DNA of 64,000 nt from Capra hircus (GCF_001704415.2 NC_030817.1:53553550-53617549), one strand, 5' to 3'; counted from the first letter of the stretch, positions 1-12,874 are shown. A program made the numbers and translations. The notes: generated by a model from the letters alone, not told the origin.

Positions 1-139
1 GCTAAGCGTCAGTTTTAACTGGGGGGAATGCTTCTAACATATGGCCACTGGGCTCTGACTCACAGCAACCTTCAAATTCTGGCCAAAATGTCTGTTTCCT
101 GAGATTGTGTCTGAGGGCCTGGGCATCCCTGGTGGGGCC

Positions 140-192
140 CGGGAGGCTTCAATAAATGCTATTGTTGGAACAAATGAATGAATGAAAGAGTT
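140..192 (+). mobile_element. L2 LINE 3'-end fragment (weak)
   Basis: The AATAAATG-like motif followed by a run of GAATGAATGAA resembles the extreme 3' end of ancient L2 elements. Only about 50 bp match, so this could be chance similarity. Confidence 0.35.
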
Positions 193-2309
193 CCTAATTA
201 GGAGCTACAAATTCCTCCATCAACAAAATAATCCCATAGGAAAGTGGCAATGCATTTCAAATTCATATTTATGAAGAGTTCTATTTTCGGTCCCTTTACA
301 ATTTTTTTCTTCATTTCTGCTCAACCTGATCTTTGTTTTTTGTTTTTTTTGTTTTTTTTTTTAATATGAAAACTAAGGTGTGAAAAGCACTGAACCATTT
401 TCCAGAACATGAAAGACAAGTGCAGTTCTTGGAAAGTTTCATTTGTATGTAGCTTGTGCATGAAAATTATTTTTAAATCTCAGTTAATCACCAGATATTT
501 TCTGAGAACAGACTGTGGGGGAGGCACCATGTGAGATATTTGAAAAATAAGGTTAAAAACATCCTATCCTTGCTTATACACCAAGAAGTGTTATTAAGAC
601 TAGTAGAAAGTGTGCAGTTTCTGGAATATCCACAGGTGAGGCAAATGTTTATCTAAGTGTCACTAAACTAGAACTGCTATCAAAGTAGGATAAATAATTG
701 TTATCACTCTTTTCATAATTAGTGAGGTCTCAGTTGAAAACCTTATGAAATCCAACACGGAAGGAAACAAAACAGAAAGATCCACAAAGATACCACTAAA
801 ATTCGAACAAGTAAAGCTTGCATTTGTGCTTTAAAAAATCCCTCAGGCATTTGCTGAGAGACTATTTACTTTTATGTAAGACACAGTTCTGACAACCTTG
901 ATATCTGATTTTCTAAAATACAGAATATATTTAAAAAAAAAAATCCCAGCAGAAAGGGGTAGAGAGTTCTGCTCATAGGAATAAGGAGAAATGATAAATA
1001 CTAAAGGAAGAGATAAAAAATGATTAAAAGTTAGACCTAAGAACTCAAAAAATATAGTAGCATGGGACTGCTTAGCATAGGGGCAAACAATGAACCACAC
1101 CTGCAAAGTCTCCAAGGACATCCTGTATCACAGCATACTACACACACCATCATAATTAGTGTTTATAATGACTTTGAAACATTAAGAATGGATTAACCCA
1201 TGATCTCTAAGAAGCCAAGGACTTACATAATATATTTTGAAAGGCTTCTCCCACCACCGAACAGAGTGAAATAGTTTAGCCACTTAGATAGACTCCAGAA
1301 AATTAATTTACATGTAATATCTCATTTTCTAATAAGGCTGTGAATGTGGTATCGATATACATACTTCAAATAATAACTCTAATTACTTAAGACCTTACAA
1401 TTAGGGTCTAGGTTATTTCGGTTTCAGTAAGCAATATTCTGAAGCCAGTAGGAAAAGTAAAGGCCTTTCCATAGTAGGAATAACTGTTCTACACCAGCAT
1501 TTCATTCAACTGTATCATAGCCAAATATCAACAAAATAAAAACCGTTTAAACTCTCCCTCTATTTTTAAAGCAACAATGTTTTTGTAAATGTTTACTTGA
1601 ATTATGAGTATTCAGGGCTGAGGTTTAAATATATATCATTATATTAAGATACTTGCTATTTATATCTTAGTAAAGGCTATTTATATAATAATGTTTAACC
1701 TGCCCTTATTCTGGAGAAGGAAAAGTTAGTCAAATAAGTTCAAGGAGGGGTAAAGAAAGGAAAGAAAAACACATCGGCCTAACTTGGCATTGCTTTCATT
1801 CAGGGCAGGTGAAGTGATAGGCTTTGAAAAGGACACTTTTTACATGCACACACATGACACCAACACCCTTCTTCATGGCTGCGATAATTCTTTTTCAAAA
1901 CTGCAAGCCTGTTTCCAGGGCAGCTGCAAAACATCCGTGAACACTCGTTAATTCATTGGAGTCATGGAAACTGCTGCCTCTACACCTGCCAGCTACATCC
2001 ACATTGTGCAGACTCCATAATGCAGGAGCTGAAGGTGCCGAGATGAATTCTCTTCGCTCCAGGCTGGCTGGAGGAAAGGGGAGCCGCTGCTCAGGCCAGG
2101 ACCGTACTTTTGGATTTCTGCTGCTTTCACTCCATCTATTGTCCAGGCTCCAGAATAATGCTTTCTGCATTAAAATCACCATGGCCACCTTTAAATTTCT
2201 ATTAAATGTATTATTACCTTTATCACTATTGTTGTTGTTAATGCGAATGCAGTTTAAAGGCTACCACTGGGCACTCACCAATGGCTGGGGAAAGACAGCA
2301 GGCAGGGTC
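193..2309. other. Unique sequence, no gene seen
   Basis: AT-rich sequence with a T-rich tract near 335-362. No recognised repeat or exon. Short frames here (longest 127 codons at 1956-2339) lack any familiar domain. The part at 1890-2215 is described separately. Confidence 0.5.
1890..2215. other. Candidate conserved non-coding block
   Basis: A non-repetitive stretch of balanced composition inside AT-rich flanks, with homeodomain-like cores (GTTAATTCATT, TAAATTTCTATTAAAT) and an AATAATGC/GCATTAAA pair near 2155-2175. Overlapping open frames on both strands (to 97 and 127 codons) reflect low stop density rather than a recognised protein. Conservation is inferred from texture only; no alignment was possible. 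Confidence 0.25.
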
Positions 2310-2440
2310 AACATCCTCACTCACAGATGGGGTAGATGAAGCTTGGAGAGGTTTCCCAGCTTAGCCTGGGACACGGAGAAAGGGAGAACTGAGAATTCAG
2401 CCTGGGTTTCTGACTCTTGGTCCAGTGCTCAATCAATTTT
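2310..2440 (-). mobile_element. MIR SINE, antisense
   Basis: The order of motifs matches a reversed MIR: ACAGATGGGG, then GGAGAGGTTTCCCAGCTTAG, then a CAGCCTGGGTTTCTGACTC segment. Heavily diverged, as expected for this mammal-wide family. Confidence 0.6.
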
Positions 2441-4829
2441 GCTACAGGCTGGATATTGAGAACTGATTTCTTATTCTTTAGGAATTTATATCCTGAGAAA
2501 CTCAGATTAGAAAGTGTAAGGAAAATTTCCCCTGTAGTATTTCTGAAAGTGAAACTTGAGGCTATCGTATTTTTTCAGAAAACTTTGGTCACTAATTATA
2601 TCTTCCTTTCGGTTCATACTTTTTTGTGTTATCTATTTATTCCTGCCACAGGGATAATTTACATGGCTCTTCAACAATATGCCACCAATAAATCACCAAT
2701 AAAATGTTAATTATTGGACCTCATGACAATCCACAGAAAACTAGCTCATATGATGCAGGTTATAAACCAAACCTTATCATATGATTGTTGTTTCATAATT
2801 TCTAGCCTTTTCTAAATACACATCCATGGAAAGTCCAGAGATGGAAATGAGGTGGTCTGACTTTCATCATTTGCAATGATCAGAGCTGAAGCCATTTATA
2901 AAGATACCAGCCATAACAGAAACCTCTGCATGTCGACTAAAAATGGGAAGACAGAGAAGAGGTTGATAAAAACGAAATCGTGATATACTCATCCTTATCC
3001 TATCACCAAAGTGGTTGCCCAAAGAGGGGTCTCCACAGTGGTGTGATGAAAGGCATAAATCATGGACCACCCACTGGGGCAGCCAGGCCAGAGAGGGGAG
3101 GAAATGGCCTTTTCCTCAGAGGGCTGAATGACCGGACTCGCTCGGATGAATAGATAACACCATCGCGGAACAGACAGCAGAGATGAAAGTGGAATCCAAC
3201 GAAAACAGAAGAACGGAGGAAAACCATCAAAGGCGTGGAAAATAACAAAAGTTCAGGGACTGGGGGATCAGCACCCAAATGCTAAAACTGCAGCACGAGC
3301 GAGCTGTTTGAAGCTGCTAAAGGGATTGAATACAATCTGGAATGAACAGAATTTGCCATCAAACAGAACAGAAGGGCCACTGAGAGACCTCAAGGAAGGA
3401 CAACCTAATGTAACATGAGCCCTGCTAAGCACTCACACGGCAACATCCTTTTGAACATCTCAATCATTCTAAAGTGGTGTTTAACACACACACACGCACA
3501 CGCACACATGCACACATGGTCCGGAGTCTGTGGGGAATTTTGATGGGAGCTGCTCATCAAAACTCTTAAATAATGCAAGGCAATGGCAATCTATCCGATC
3601 TTCCACTCTGAGGACCCGGAGCAGAGAACAGACGCGGGTTTTATCAAAGCAGCCTCTAATCCTTCCAGCATATCCGCAATGTCCATCTCACCAGGGGCGA
3701 CCTTCTGAGTGAACTTGGGGAGAGATATGCTCTTTGGTTTTGTCTGGGTTGCAGTTTAATTCAGCAGGAAGCAGGCCATGGCTGGGAACCACAGCACAAA
3801 GAAACCCACGGTAAGGAGGTGAAAAATGTAGGACTGATCGACCATAAGTGAGATGAAATAAGTGACTGGTAGTTTTTTATGAGACCAGCGGAATTAAAAA
3901 AAAATACAATGGGTTATCACTTTTATGGCTCATTTCCCATTGCTGTTACTAAGTAGGCAATGACAGAAACAGCACAATTGAGCAATCACACACAGATCAG
4001 AAAGAGAGAGAGTAGAAGAGAAAATGAAAGAATCAGAGAGACTCTTGAAGACTGTGTCCTATCCAGGGCAATCATCCGAATAAAAAAGTGTCAATTTCAC
4101 TCAAATATAGTGCATATAAATTGCACTGTGAAGATATATAGACTTAAAAATTATTCTGTTTTTATGCAGATAATTGTCTCTAACACCTCTGGATTGAAAG
4201 AGTTTTGGTTCATGTAAGGTACAAAATCTTCAGATGATCAAAAGGGATGTATGTATTTGTAATAAAGCTAAGAAATAATGTTACCTAAAGTTTATGAGCC
4301 AGCGGTTTTCCGTGTGCTAACCATTAACCTAATTTTGGACCAAAGGGAGGGAGGAGATATTCCTTAGAAGGGATAAGTCAAAGGAAATCTGCATACGAAG
4401 AGAAATAAACCAAGCCTTCCCACTTGATTATCTTCACTCTGTCGGGCTGGGTATCATTACATAGCAGTGGGGAACAGAGAATTCTTTACTCTTGAATGGG
4501 TTCAATCTTGCAAAAGATCTCCAAGCAAGTCTCTAGAACAGGAGTGGCTGGAGCCAGGTTCTGATTGCTTCCATTACTTTTGGCTGTTGATTCCATACCC
4601 CATCAGGCGTCCAGCACTGAATCAGCATGAGAAAAGGGCATGGGGGGAAGGGGGATTCAGTTCAGCATATCTTTAACCCTCCTCAAAGATTCTGGTGTTT
4701 GTACACTACTGGATTCCTATCAATATGAAAACATGTTTCTTGTTATTATTCCATTCAACATTTTACTTTCTTTGTCCCAGTAGAAAATAAAATCACCACC
4801 TGTCTCCACCTCAAACAATCTTAAGCTCA
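2441..4829. other. Unique sequence, no gene seen
   Basis: No recognised transposon or exon apart from a short CA-rich tract at 3484-3519. The 3060-3330 part has more CpG than its flanks (for example near 3130-3170) but no clear promoter signals. Frames of 60-97 codons match nothing known. Confidence 0.5.
3484..3519. repeat. Imperfect (CA)n microsatellite
   Basis: About 36 bp of CA dinucleotides interrupted by CG and TG steps, so probably an old, slowly mutating tract. Confidence 0.85.
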
Positions 4830-4918
4830 GCAACAATAAAGAAGGATGGAGTCTTCTTTGCACGATGGGTTTAGAGTCGTCTGAGCACCTAGTAGGTGCT
4901 CAATAAATACTAGCCAAT
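4830..4918 (+). mobile_element. L2 LINE 3' end
   Basis: GAGCACCTAGTAGGTGCTCA followed by ATAAATACT is the signature of the L2 3' terminus in sense orientation. Only the last ~90 bp are visible. Confidence 0.6.
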
Positions 4919-6569
4919 AGACAGGGCTCTTTTCCTCCAACAGCCTCTCAGAGACGCAAACTGCTTTGGGAAACCTGATGAAGAGGCCCGCCTTTCTGGC
5001 AGAGCCATCCTCACTCTTTCATCACTGTACTCAAAGATATTACTGATGTTGGTCCTCTGGTTTAGCTGCTTTTTTCCTCTGACTGGACTAACTGAGTCTA
5101 CTCTGCTCACTAGCTGTCACTTCAGAATCCTGTCATGCAGCGGAAGGCCAAAGGACATTTTCCCCTAAGTCCTTTTAACTTCCTGGCATTCCGTTTTTCA
5201 ACCCCACATTAAAGGTGCTGATGTTTCATCCTAGTCCTACCAGCCAATGGGTGGCCTCAAGTTAGACTAGTCAGGGCTTCTCTCCGCTCTCTCCCTGTTG
5301 GGGACAGGGAGAAGGAACCCAGAAAACTGTTTCCTCAAGCTCATTTTGTAATCTTCCCTTGGACGCTATCCCTGAAGTTCTGAGATCATTCACTAAGAAA
5401 CAGACACACTTGAAGCTAACGCACAACAGACGTCAACCTAGGGCCACTGTTGGCCAGCAAGACCTCTTTCTTGCAAGTTCTCAAAAAAATTTTTTTTCCT
5501 TTTTCACTTTTTTTTCCCCCTTCTGCTCTCACCCAATGCTCAATCATCTTATAATCCATTAAAGCTGGTATAGCAATTCAGTTTCTTTTCTAAGACAAGA
5601 CCTGCCAACTTGAAAAACAAAAATGAACCTCCCCTAACGTTGGCAAGTTTCTCCAAGTCTCAACTAACCCCGGGCAGAGATTGGTGGACGTGAGCCCAGT
5701 TGAAGCCTGAGGTGAGAGCCATCATTTTTTACCTGCTTTAGCGAACAATCTCCCTATATGTTCTTCAGTTCTCATCCTTGGTATATTCCAGGCCCAGGAA
5801 TTAGCAAGACCAGAAGACTGGCATTCTTCGCAGTTTAGCGGAGTAAGCCATCTGTCCCTAGAAGCCGAGATCTGAGATGCCCCTGCTCCCATAAGAATCT
5901 CTCTGTGTTTCTCTGATTTACCCTGTTCCCTGTGGTAAAAAATTAGTTTATATTTTAAGGGCTTTGGAATGACTAATTTCGACTAAGTTAAACAGGGCAG
6001 AGTAGTGACTCCCGAGTGACTCGATCTGTGATTCTTAGGAAGAATTTAATGGACAGATTTTATTTTCGTTCAGGGTGACCTCACTGATCATTGTGCAAAA
6101 TGCTGCTTCTTTATTTTTTTTCCCTTTAAAACAAAGTCATCACAATTTTCTAGGCATTTTGTAGTGAAGAAAACTCTAATTACATTTATGTTTAAGGCCA
6201 CTGTTCAGAAATTATTATTTTTTTTAAAGACCTCTATTTTAAAAAGAAAAGTGTAGGTGAAGGTGATTATATCTTTCCAAAGTCAGTAAAACAAATGTGT
6301 TGCATAAGACATTTCAATTCAATTAAGAGAAACAGGTCAGATGCTAAAATATTAGTAAAATCAATTATGAGTAATAGGTCTCCTGTTAACATGTATCACT
6401 ACGGTTGCCTCCCTCGTAATGTTTGAGTACATTTACATTTGTTTCATATTTTCTGTGTGCCTGTAATATATGTATGTGCCACTGACTGTAAAACCTTGAC
6501 CATTTCCTTTTCTTCCTTGCCTTTCCTCTCATATGACTTGGAAATGACACACGGACTAATACTTTTTTA
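4919..6569. other. Unique sequence, no gene seen
   Basis: Mixed-composition sequence with a pyrimidine/T-rich patch at 5488-5522. No recognised repeat, exon or RNA gene. Confidence 0.5.
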
Positions 6570-6790
6570 GTGAAGATTCTTCTAAGAGGAAAGTCAGGTG
6601 GCAAGTTGAAAAGAGCTCTGAATCTTGTCCTGTCACCTGTCAGCAGGTCAGGGAGCACCATCCTTCTGAACCCCGGTTTCCTCATCTGTAAATGAGTAAC
6701 AGTACTTTCCCCCCAGGGTTGCTGTGTGACTGAAACTCAGCTTACTACAATGTGCCCACCAGGGTGTCAGGGACATGGTGTTCAATGACT
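6570..6790 (+). mobile_element. MIR SINE, sense
   Basis: The segment around 6680-6720 reads like the MIR core (TTTCCTCATCTGTAAATGAG) and is followed by CCCAGGGTTGCTGTGTGACTG, the usual downstream MIR order. Confidence 0.65.
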
Positions 6791-6864
6791 GTCTCTTTCT
6801 GATCGTTGAAAAGATCAGAGTCGTGAGTATGGAAGAGAGTATATTAATCATAACATTTCAAATA

Positions 6865-6996
6865 TGAAATGGCAACCCACTCCTGTATTCTTGCCTGGAG
6901 TATCCCATGAACAGAGGACTCTGGCAGGCTACAATCCATGGGGTCACAAAGAGTTGGACATGACTGAGTGGCTAACACTTTCACTTGCACTTTCAG
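6865..6996 (+). mobile_element. Bov-A SINE monomer, sense
   Basis: Contains the diagnostic GGCAACCCACTCC, TTCTTGCCTGGAG, CAATCCATGGGGTC and AGTTGGACATGACTGAG blocks in order. The tRNA head of Bov-tA is absent. Several C-to-T changes at old CpG sites indicate moderate age. Confidence 0.93.
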
Positions 6997-7752
6997 GGTC
7001 ATTAAACACACCTGAAAAGAGGGTACCAAAGAGAAGGATATTTTCCCTTCATCTTTACTGTTTATTAAAGGAGCACCTTCAAATTCCCATGTTGATAACT
7101 TATGAAAAGGCAGCATTAGGGGGACAAAAATATTTGCCTTTGTAATTTCTATTAGCCTTTCCTTCAGATAAACAGGTGAAGCCTGATATGGAGAAATTAT
7201 ACAGGAAAAAAGTAATACCACTATGAATCTATATTATAATTACAAAAACATAAAAGTGACCTATATGCATATGATAAAACATGAAAGAGTGAAATTGGAA
7301 ATATTTTTGGTAGATGAGCGGAAAAAATGGGCACATTTTTTCTCCTGTATGTTTTATCATCCATATAATGAAGTTAGATGTTTAGGTGGAAAATCGGGTG
7401 TCTGTTTAGGTTGGTGGGCTATCTGGTCAAAAGCTAAGTATCTCAGAAATAGAACTGAAATCGAGTTTGGCTTCATGGAATGTTTTCCTCCTAAGACCAA
7501 AGACTGAATGTGAGTGTTGATGGAGCTGAGGAAGAGGAAGGAAGGACAATTTTGGAGGATGGCCATCTGCTGAGGGGAGCAGACCTAGAGAAAATGGTCT
7601 ACATTTAGAGGTCGAGTGGGTGGAAAATAGAAACAAAAAGGTTGTAGAGGGAAGGCAAGTAATACAGTGAGGAACATTAAAGCATTGATTATTTTGGGGG
7701 TGTGCATGTATACTTTTGAAGAAAAGAGGCATCCATAATGTGCATTCTCTGA
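6997..7752. other. Unique sequence between two Bov-A copies
   Basis: AT-rich, no recognised element. A long antisense frame at 7427-7921 exists only because it continues through the neighbouring Bov-A, so it is not a gene. Confidence 0.5.
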
Positions 7753-7874
7753 AGAAGGGAATGGCAACCCACTCCACTCTTCTTGCCTGGAGAATCCCAT
7801 GGTCAGAAGAGCATGGCGGGCTACGGTCCATGGGGTCACAAAGAGTCGGACATGACTGAGTGACTAACACTTCC
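7753..7874 (+). mobile_element. Bov-A SINE monomer, sense
   Basis: Same block order as the copy at 6865: GGCAACCCACTCC, TTGCCTGGAGAATCCCATGG, GTCCATGGGGTCACAAAGAG and CGGACATGACTGAGTGAC. Same orientation as its neighbour 760 bp upstream, but diverged independently. Confidence 0.93.
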
Positions 7875-7949
7875 CAATTAAAGTGCATTGATGAGCTCAA
7901 TACCTCTTGAGAAGGCCCCAAGTATTCAAGAGTTTAGAATATAGTTCAC

Positions 7950-8066
7950 ACTGGCACTTCCCAGGTAGTCCGCACTTCCAATAGGGGAGTGCAGGTGTAA
8001 TTCCAGATCAGGAAACTAAGATCCCACATGCCACATGGCACAGCCAAAAAAAAAAAAAAAAAAAAA
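7950..8066 (+). mobile_element. CHR-type tRNA-derived SINE with poly(A) and TSD
   Basis: Starts with the CACTTCCCAGGTAGTCC head, carries GGAAACTAAGATCCCACATG and ends in about 22 A. A 14-bp TSD flanks it: AGAATATAGTTCAC at 7936-7949 and AGAGTATAGCTCAC at 8067-8080 (two transitions). Much shorter than a full CHR copy. Confidence 0.85.
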
Positions 8067-8144
8067 AGAGTATAGCTCACTGACACCCTGGCTTACAAAG
8101 GCATTGTGTCTACCTTTGGTCCTACAAACTCTGGAGGTATGGGG

Positions 8145-8320
8145 CAGCCTGGCACAGCAGGAAGGACAAGGCTTCAGGGCTTGACAGAAGCAGCTTGGTT
8201 CAAGCCCACCTCTACCACTCACTAGCTATGTGGGTTGGGCAAGTTGCTTAACATGTGAAACTCAGCTTCCCCAATTAATATTCATAGTTATGCTTAATAG
8301 TTACCATGAGCTTTAAATGT
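8145..8320 (+). mobile_element. MIR SINE, sense
   Basis: CACTCACTAGCTATGTGGGT followed by TGGGCAAGTTGCTTAACATG is the MIR core region, followed by the usual weaker downstream part. Confidence 0.75.
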
Positions 8321-9395
8321 GATTACACATACAAACACACATACACACCCACATACATATAAAATGAGTGCGACATAGTAAATTACATACCTATTCTCGC
8401 TATTTGGATGAGAAAAAAATAAGAACTCCCCTCCTGAGATAATAAGGAAATTAGTAAGGTTAAGGTTGTGTCTCCGTCCAGGTTTCTATGCCTAAGGAGG
8501 GACCAGGACAATTTTCTCCAGAAACCATGCTTTAAGAGCTGCCACTGAAAAGAGGGAGCGCCACCCCGCAGGCCCCGACTCTGCTTCCATGAACGTGGCG
8601 GTGGATTAGTTGCCATTATCCACAGTCGAAAGTCCTAATGCTCTTTCGTTCATCTTAGAGCTGGAACACTTGGCTGAGCTGATCGCTCTGATTCCTGTAT
8701 TTTGAATCCTGTAATACACCACACTTGGGGTCAGGGGCTACAGATAAACAGGCACGGGGTGGCTGCTGTTCTCTAGCCCCAACACAGACTGCTTCTAAGT
8801 CCTGGAGGTCTGCCTCCTTGGGGAGGCTGGTAAGAGGCAAGAATAACACCCCAGCCGGTATCTCTCGCCTGCACCTTGCAACATGCATAAAATGAGAAAG
8901 GAAGGGAAGGTGCTCCCCTAAGTCTTGTGAGATGAGGACAATGAGCTGGGAGCCGGCAGGTGACTATATCTGAGGCTCCATCAGCAGCCGGGGCACAGAA
9001 GGCTCGTGACGCCCTGTGAGTGTACCCAGTAAAACCCACGACAGGCAAGAGCCTGGTGGGCAGAGGAAGAACGTGACCACACAAGAGCCAGGGTCTGCCA
9101 GGGGCGGCTGCTCCCTCCCAGTACAGCTCATACGGAAACTGTTTATGTTTTCTGTTTGCCAGAAAACCCTTTGTGGGTTGCTGAACCTGTTTGTCCTGAA
9201 CTCCTAACAACAAACACATGGCAACCAGTTCTCCAGATGACAAGTCCTTTTGTTAATGAGCAGAGAAGGACTGATGAGGCCCTGCCGCTGTGAAAACCCT
9301 TAGCTGCCTGGAGCCTGGTGGACCAAGGGTAACACGGCTGCTTTGAAAGGGGGGTCTGTTTTCCCACTCTCCATCTCACTCCTTCACATGTGGGC
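8321..9395. other. Unique sequence, no gene seen
   Basis: Begins with a CA/TA-rich patch near 8325-8365. The 8900-9300 part is GC-balanced and non-repetitive, with overlapping open frames on both strands (to 156 codons at 8773-9243, minus) but no recognised protein. Confidence 0.45.
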
Positions 9396-9408
9396 AACCC
9401 AGAGGCAT

Positions 9409-9617
9409 AAGGGTAGGTAAAGTAAGTGTTAGTCACTCAGTTGTGTCTGACTCTGTGATGCTCTGGACTGTACCTCTGTCTACGGAATTCTCCAGGCAAG
9501 AATACTGGAATGGGTTGACATTCCCCACTTCAGGGGATCTTTCCAACCCAGGAATTGAACTCAGGTCTCCTGTAGCGCAGGCAAATTCTTTACTGTCTGA
9601 GCCACCAGGGAAGCCCT
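9409..9617 (-). mobile_element. Bov-tA SINE, antisense, with TSD
   Basis: Reads as reversed Bov-tA: GTCACTCAGTTGTGTCTGAC, AATTCTCCAGGCAAGAATAC, then the tRNA-Glu-derived head ending GAGCCACCAGGGAAGCCC. TSD AACCCAGAGGCAT (9396-9408) and AACCCAGAAGCAT (9618-9630) differ at one base. Confidence 0.95.
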
Positions 9618-9630
9618 AACCCAGAAGCAT

Positions 9631-10889
9631 GCCCATCTGGATATCTCATTCAGGTGAGCTGAATTTATTTTATCCCCAAAGTGCCACTGCTCCAGGGGAA
9701 GCCAATGCAACTCTGTTCGACTCATAAGATTCAGTAGGAACAGGATTAGAAAATACAGAAAGTTTTGCAAATGTAGATACACTTATATACATAAAACACT
9801 TTCTGTTTTATGCATGGGTGCATATATACATTCATATATATATGTAGCTGTGGTTTGGGGAATCAACAAGAGTAAGGTCAGTTTGAGAACATGTGACTTG
9901 AGAGTGGTAATTAAATACAAGTGGTGATCAAACCCCATAAGGGTGTCCGTCTCTCCAGGGTGGTGTGGTGGTGTGTCTTCAGGGAGTATGAGACAGATGC
10001 TAGCGCATGCATCTCTTCTCCCCTTTTTGTCCCCTTCTTGTCTATTAAAATCTGTCTCTCACACCTGCCAGGTACCCACCCCATTGCACCAGGGGTGTCG
10101 CTGGTTGGTGATGATTGAGAAATTTCGACTTCTGTTCATTGCTTTACCCATATCTGCTGTTAACCAAACACAGGAAAACATACCATGTCATCCTCAGAAA
10201 GGTTCAGAGAGAAATCAAGAGTCTGGAAGAGCCCCAGAGGAGTGCTGAGGGGAGGTCTCGAGGAATTCCCATGGTCACAGGGTTTAAGAGATTCTGATCG
10301 TAGAACCAAAGCAGACCCTAAATATGTCAGAACGACGTTCCAGGAAAAGAGCTTGGAAAAAGGAAGCCTGTCAGGTAAAAATAAACTTATTTTCCCTGAA
10401 CAATTTTGTACTTTTTACAAGTAAAAATGACCACACCATTCAATGCCTGGGGCAGATCCAGGGTCAGTCTGGCTCACCCAAAGGTGTCCCGAGTCCACAG
10501 CAAGGCTGTTGGAAGCCCCTTGTTCTCAGCCCAGTGTCATCCACACACCTCTGCGCAATTCTCTGAGAGAATAACTTAAAGAAGATTTGATGGAAATGCT
10601 CTTTGTGAAAGATAAGCTTCATTTAAAAAGACAATGCATTTCATGAAAACTTCTGGAATACAGAAATGCTTTAAAACAACATCATCAAAAACCAGAAAAC
10701 AAAAACGACCAACAGCCCCATGATCTTTCCTTTTTAATCTTACCATAATTTATCAAAGGCAGGGCTTATATGTAGTCTTTGCTGGTGAACCCATTAGAAT
10801 GGGGACTGTCTCTGTCTGACTTGGGGTAAAGTCTCGGAGTCCACCGTGCTGTACTAGGCACACAAGTCATGCCATTTTTGTTGCTCATA
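9631..10889. other. Unique sequence, no gene seen
   Basis: AT-rich at 9770-9850, then mixed. Overlapping frames at 9943-10566 (60-101 codons) match nothing recognised and no convincing exon borders are visible. Confidence 0.5.
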
Positions 10890-11003
10890 AGGAAATGGCA
10901 ACCCACTCCAGTGTTCTTGCCTAGAAAATCCTGTGGACAGAGGAGCCTGGTGGACTACAGTCCATGGGGTTGCAGAGAGTCAGACACGACTGAGCACAAC
11001 TGT
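10890..11003 (+). mobile_element. Bov-A SINE monomer, sense
   Basis: GGAAATGGCAACCCACTCC, GTTCTTGCCTAGAAAATCC, CAGTCCATGGGGTTGCAGAG and CAGACACGACTGAGCACA appear in order. The tRNA head is missing. Confidence 0.93.
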
Positions 11004-12107
11004 TGATCAATCACGCAGCGTGGGGGATCCAGTGGGTTCCCAGCAAGTGCTTGTTCACTAATCAAGGCAAAATTTACACCTGGCACCAGTGAAATGTGGG
11101 GCCTCTACTTTTACCTGAGAAATACAGAAGCAAAAGGTGAACTCTGTGCAGTCTTGAAGGGCAGCAAAGTCTGAGGTAGCCACTCAGCAAGAAGCAGAAC
11201 AGTGACAGTGAGAAGCCCTCTCAGAGAATACCCTGTTCACAAGCTTCCTCAGAGGGACTCACAGCAGAGCTGTCATGCGCCAATTCTGATGCCTGTAACG
11301 GTTTCATAACACAGTGGGTGACAAGCCCTATTACTCAGGAAGAGAGAATAAAGCAAAAAAAAATAATATATACACTCACACAGAAAAACCTTTAACTGTG
11401 AGCTTCTCCACAGCCCAGTCTTCATTAAGTCTTCAAACCTGCCCCATGGAGGGCAGAAAGCCTGCCTTCCTCTGGTCCTTGACAACAGTTGCTAGGCTTA
11501 ACTTGGGGCGGAGCTGTTTCAGAGGTAGGGTGCTACTGTATTAGAGATTGGGGTAGTCCTGTGTACGGCTGGGAATGAGAGATTCCTGGAAAGGGTGTTG
11601 TGCTCATAAGAGTGATGATGAAGTCAAACTCTGCTTCTCAAACCTATTAAGTCATGGAGAAGTGACTGGGGTTTGTATCTGAAGGCAATTTTTAATGATC
11701 CAATTGGGACAGGACAACTATAGATCACAGATAAGTTGTTAAATATCCTTCTAATTATTACCACATATGTTTTCTTTTCTTCACCATTTAGCTTGCTTGG
11801 ATCTTCCCCATGTTCTTGGAGGTGAGGCAGATGTAAACGGAGACTCCAAGAACGTGATGGCAACGCCACGCTCAGAAATAGTCATGGAGCAACGCCTGGG
11901 TATCAGGACTCCAGCCTCTCCCAACCTCGACCAAGGCCAAGAGAGCACCTCTGCTATGCTTCCTTCCTTTTCTGCCTTTCATCTACTTATATAGCCTCCC
12001 ACAAACACTCAAGAGTACTTGCTGACACAGAGCACTTACACACATACATATACACTTTCTGAAGTGTTTCCTGTTGTGTACACTCCAGGCACCTGGCACA
12101 CAGCACT
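11004..12107. other. Unique sequence, no gene seen
   Basis: No recognised repeat except a short A-rich run at 11353-11370. Short open frames only. Confidence 0.5.
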
Positions 12108-12412
12108 GTCCAAAAAATAGACCCATCCCATAGCATCCATGGGGAATTGGTTCAAGGACTCCCACAGACACCAAAATCCAAGGATTCTCAAGTCCCTTAC
12201 ATAATATGGCATGGTATTTGCATATATTCTATGCATATCCTCCTGTATACTTTAAATCATCTCTAGCTTACTTTTAATACCTAATACAATATAAATACCA
12301 TGTAAATAGTTGCCGGGACCAAGGAAACTTTTGGAACTTTCTGGAATTTGTTTTTCCAAGTAATTTCCATTGATGGTTACTTGAACCACTGAGGGCAGAA
12401 CTGCATGTCAAA
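12108..12412. mobile_element. Tigger-type (MER2-like) DNA transposon remnant
   Basis: The segment carries ATGGGGAATTGGTTCAAGGA, ACCAAAATCCAAGGATTCTC, AAGTCCCTTACATAATATGG and CTTTAAATCATCTCTAGC in the order found in MER2-family Tigger (Tc1/mariner-class) elements. It closes with a TGATGGTTACTTGAACCACT segment resembling the opposite inverted end. Non-autonomous: no transposase is encoded. Confidence 0.8.
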
Positions 12413-12833
12413 TGTTGAGTGATCGCATTAAAATATTAGGAGGCAGGGTTCCTACTCATGCTGTATTTGACCCTACCAAGCTTTGACTCATCAGATTATG
12501 TGGATACAACTTTCTCCAGGTATTTATTGTCCATAAAGGAGCTTTATAAAAGGACACATAGGTAATATGTTCTTCATACTGTGGGGACAAAAATAAAAAT
12601 AATTTACTTTCCCATTTCAAAAGAAAAGTCATCTTTCTTGTGAATTTTATTTTTGAAACACAATCCCTTCCTCACCAGCACCCCCCCGACCCCCTACCCA
12701 GAATAACCGTCCAAATATCAGTTCTCAAAATTTACTTAAATGAGATGAGAAAGGACAATATCTTTGAAAAAAAATTTCTTTTTTCTGTCTTGCCCATTTC
12801 TCCAAATCTTGCTAATCTGCTGGGGTTGAAGCT

Positions 12834-12835
12834 GG

Positions 12836-12874
<39 letters not shown>

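Noticed and set aside
6865..7874. Two same-strand Bov-A copies 760 bp apart as a segmental duplication
   Set aside because: The sequence between and outside them does not repeat, and the copies have diverged separately.
7427..7921. 164-codon minus-strand frame, the longest in the window
   Set aside because: About a quarter of it is the reverse complement of a Bov-A SINE and the rest is unique non-coding sequence with no domain.
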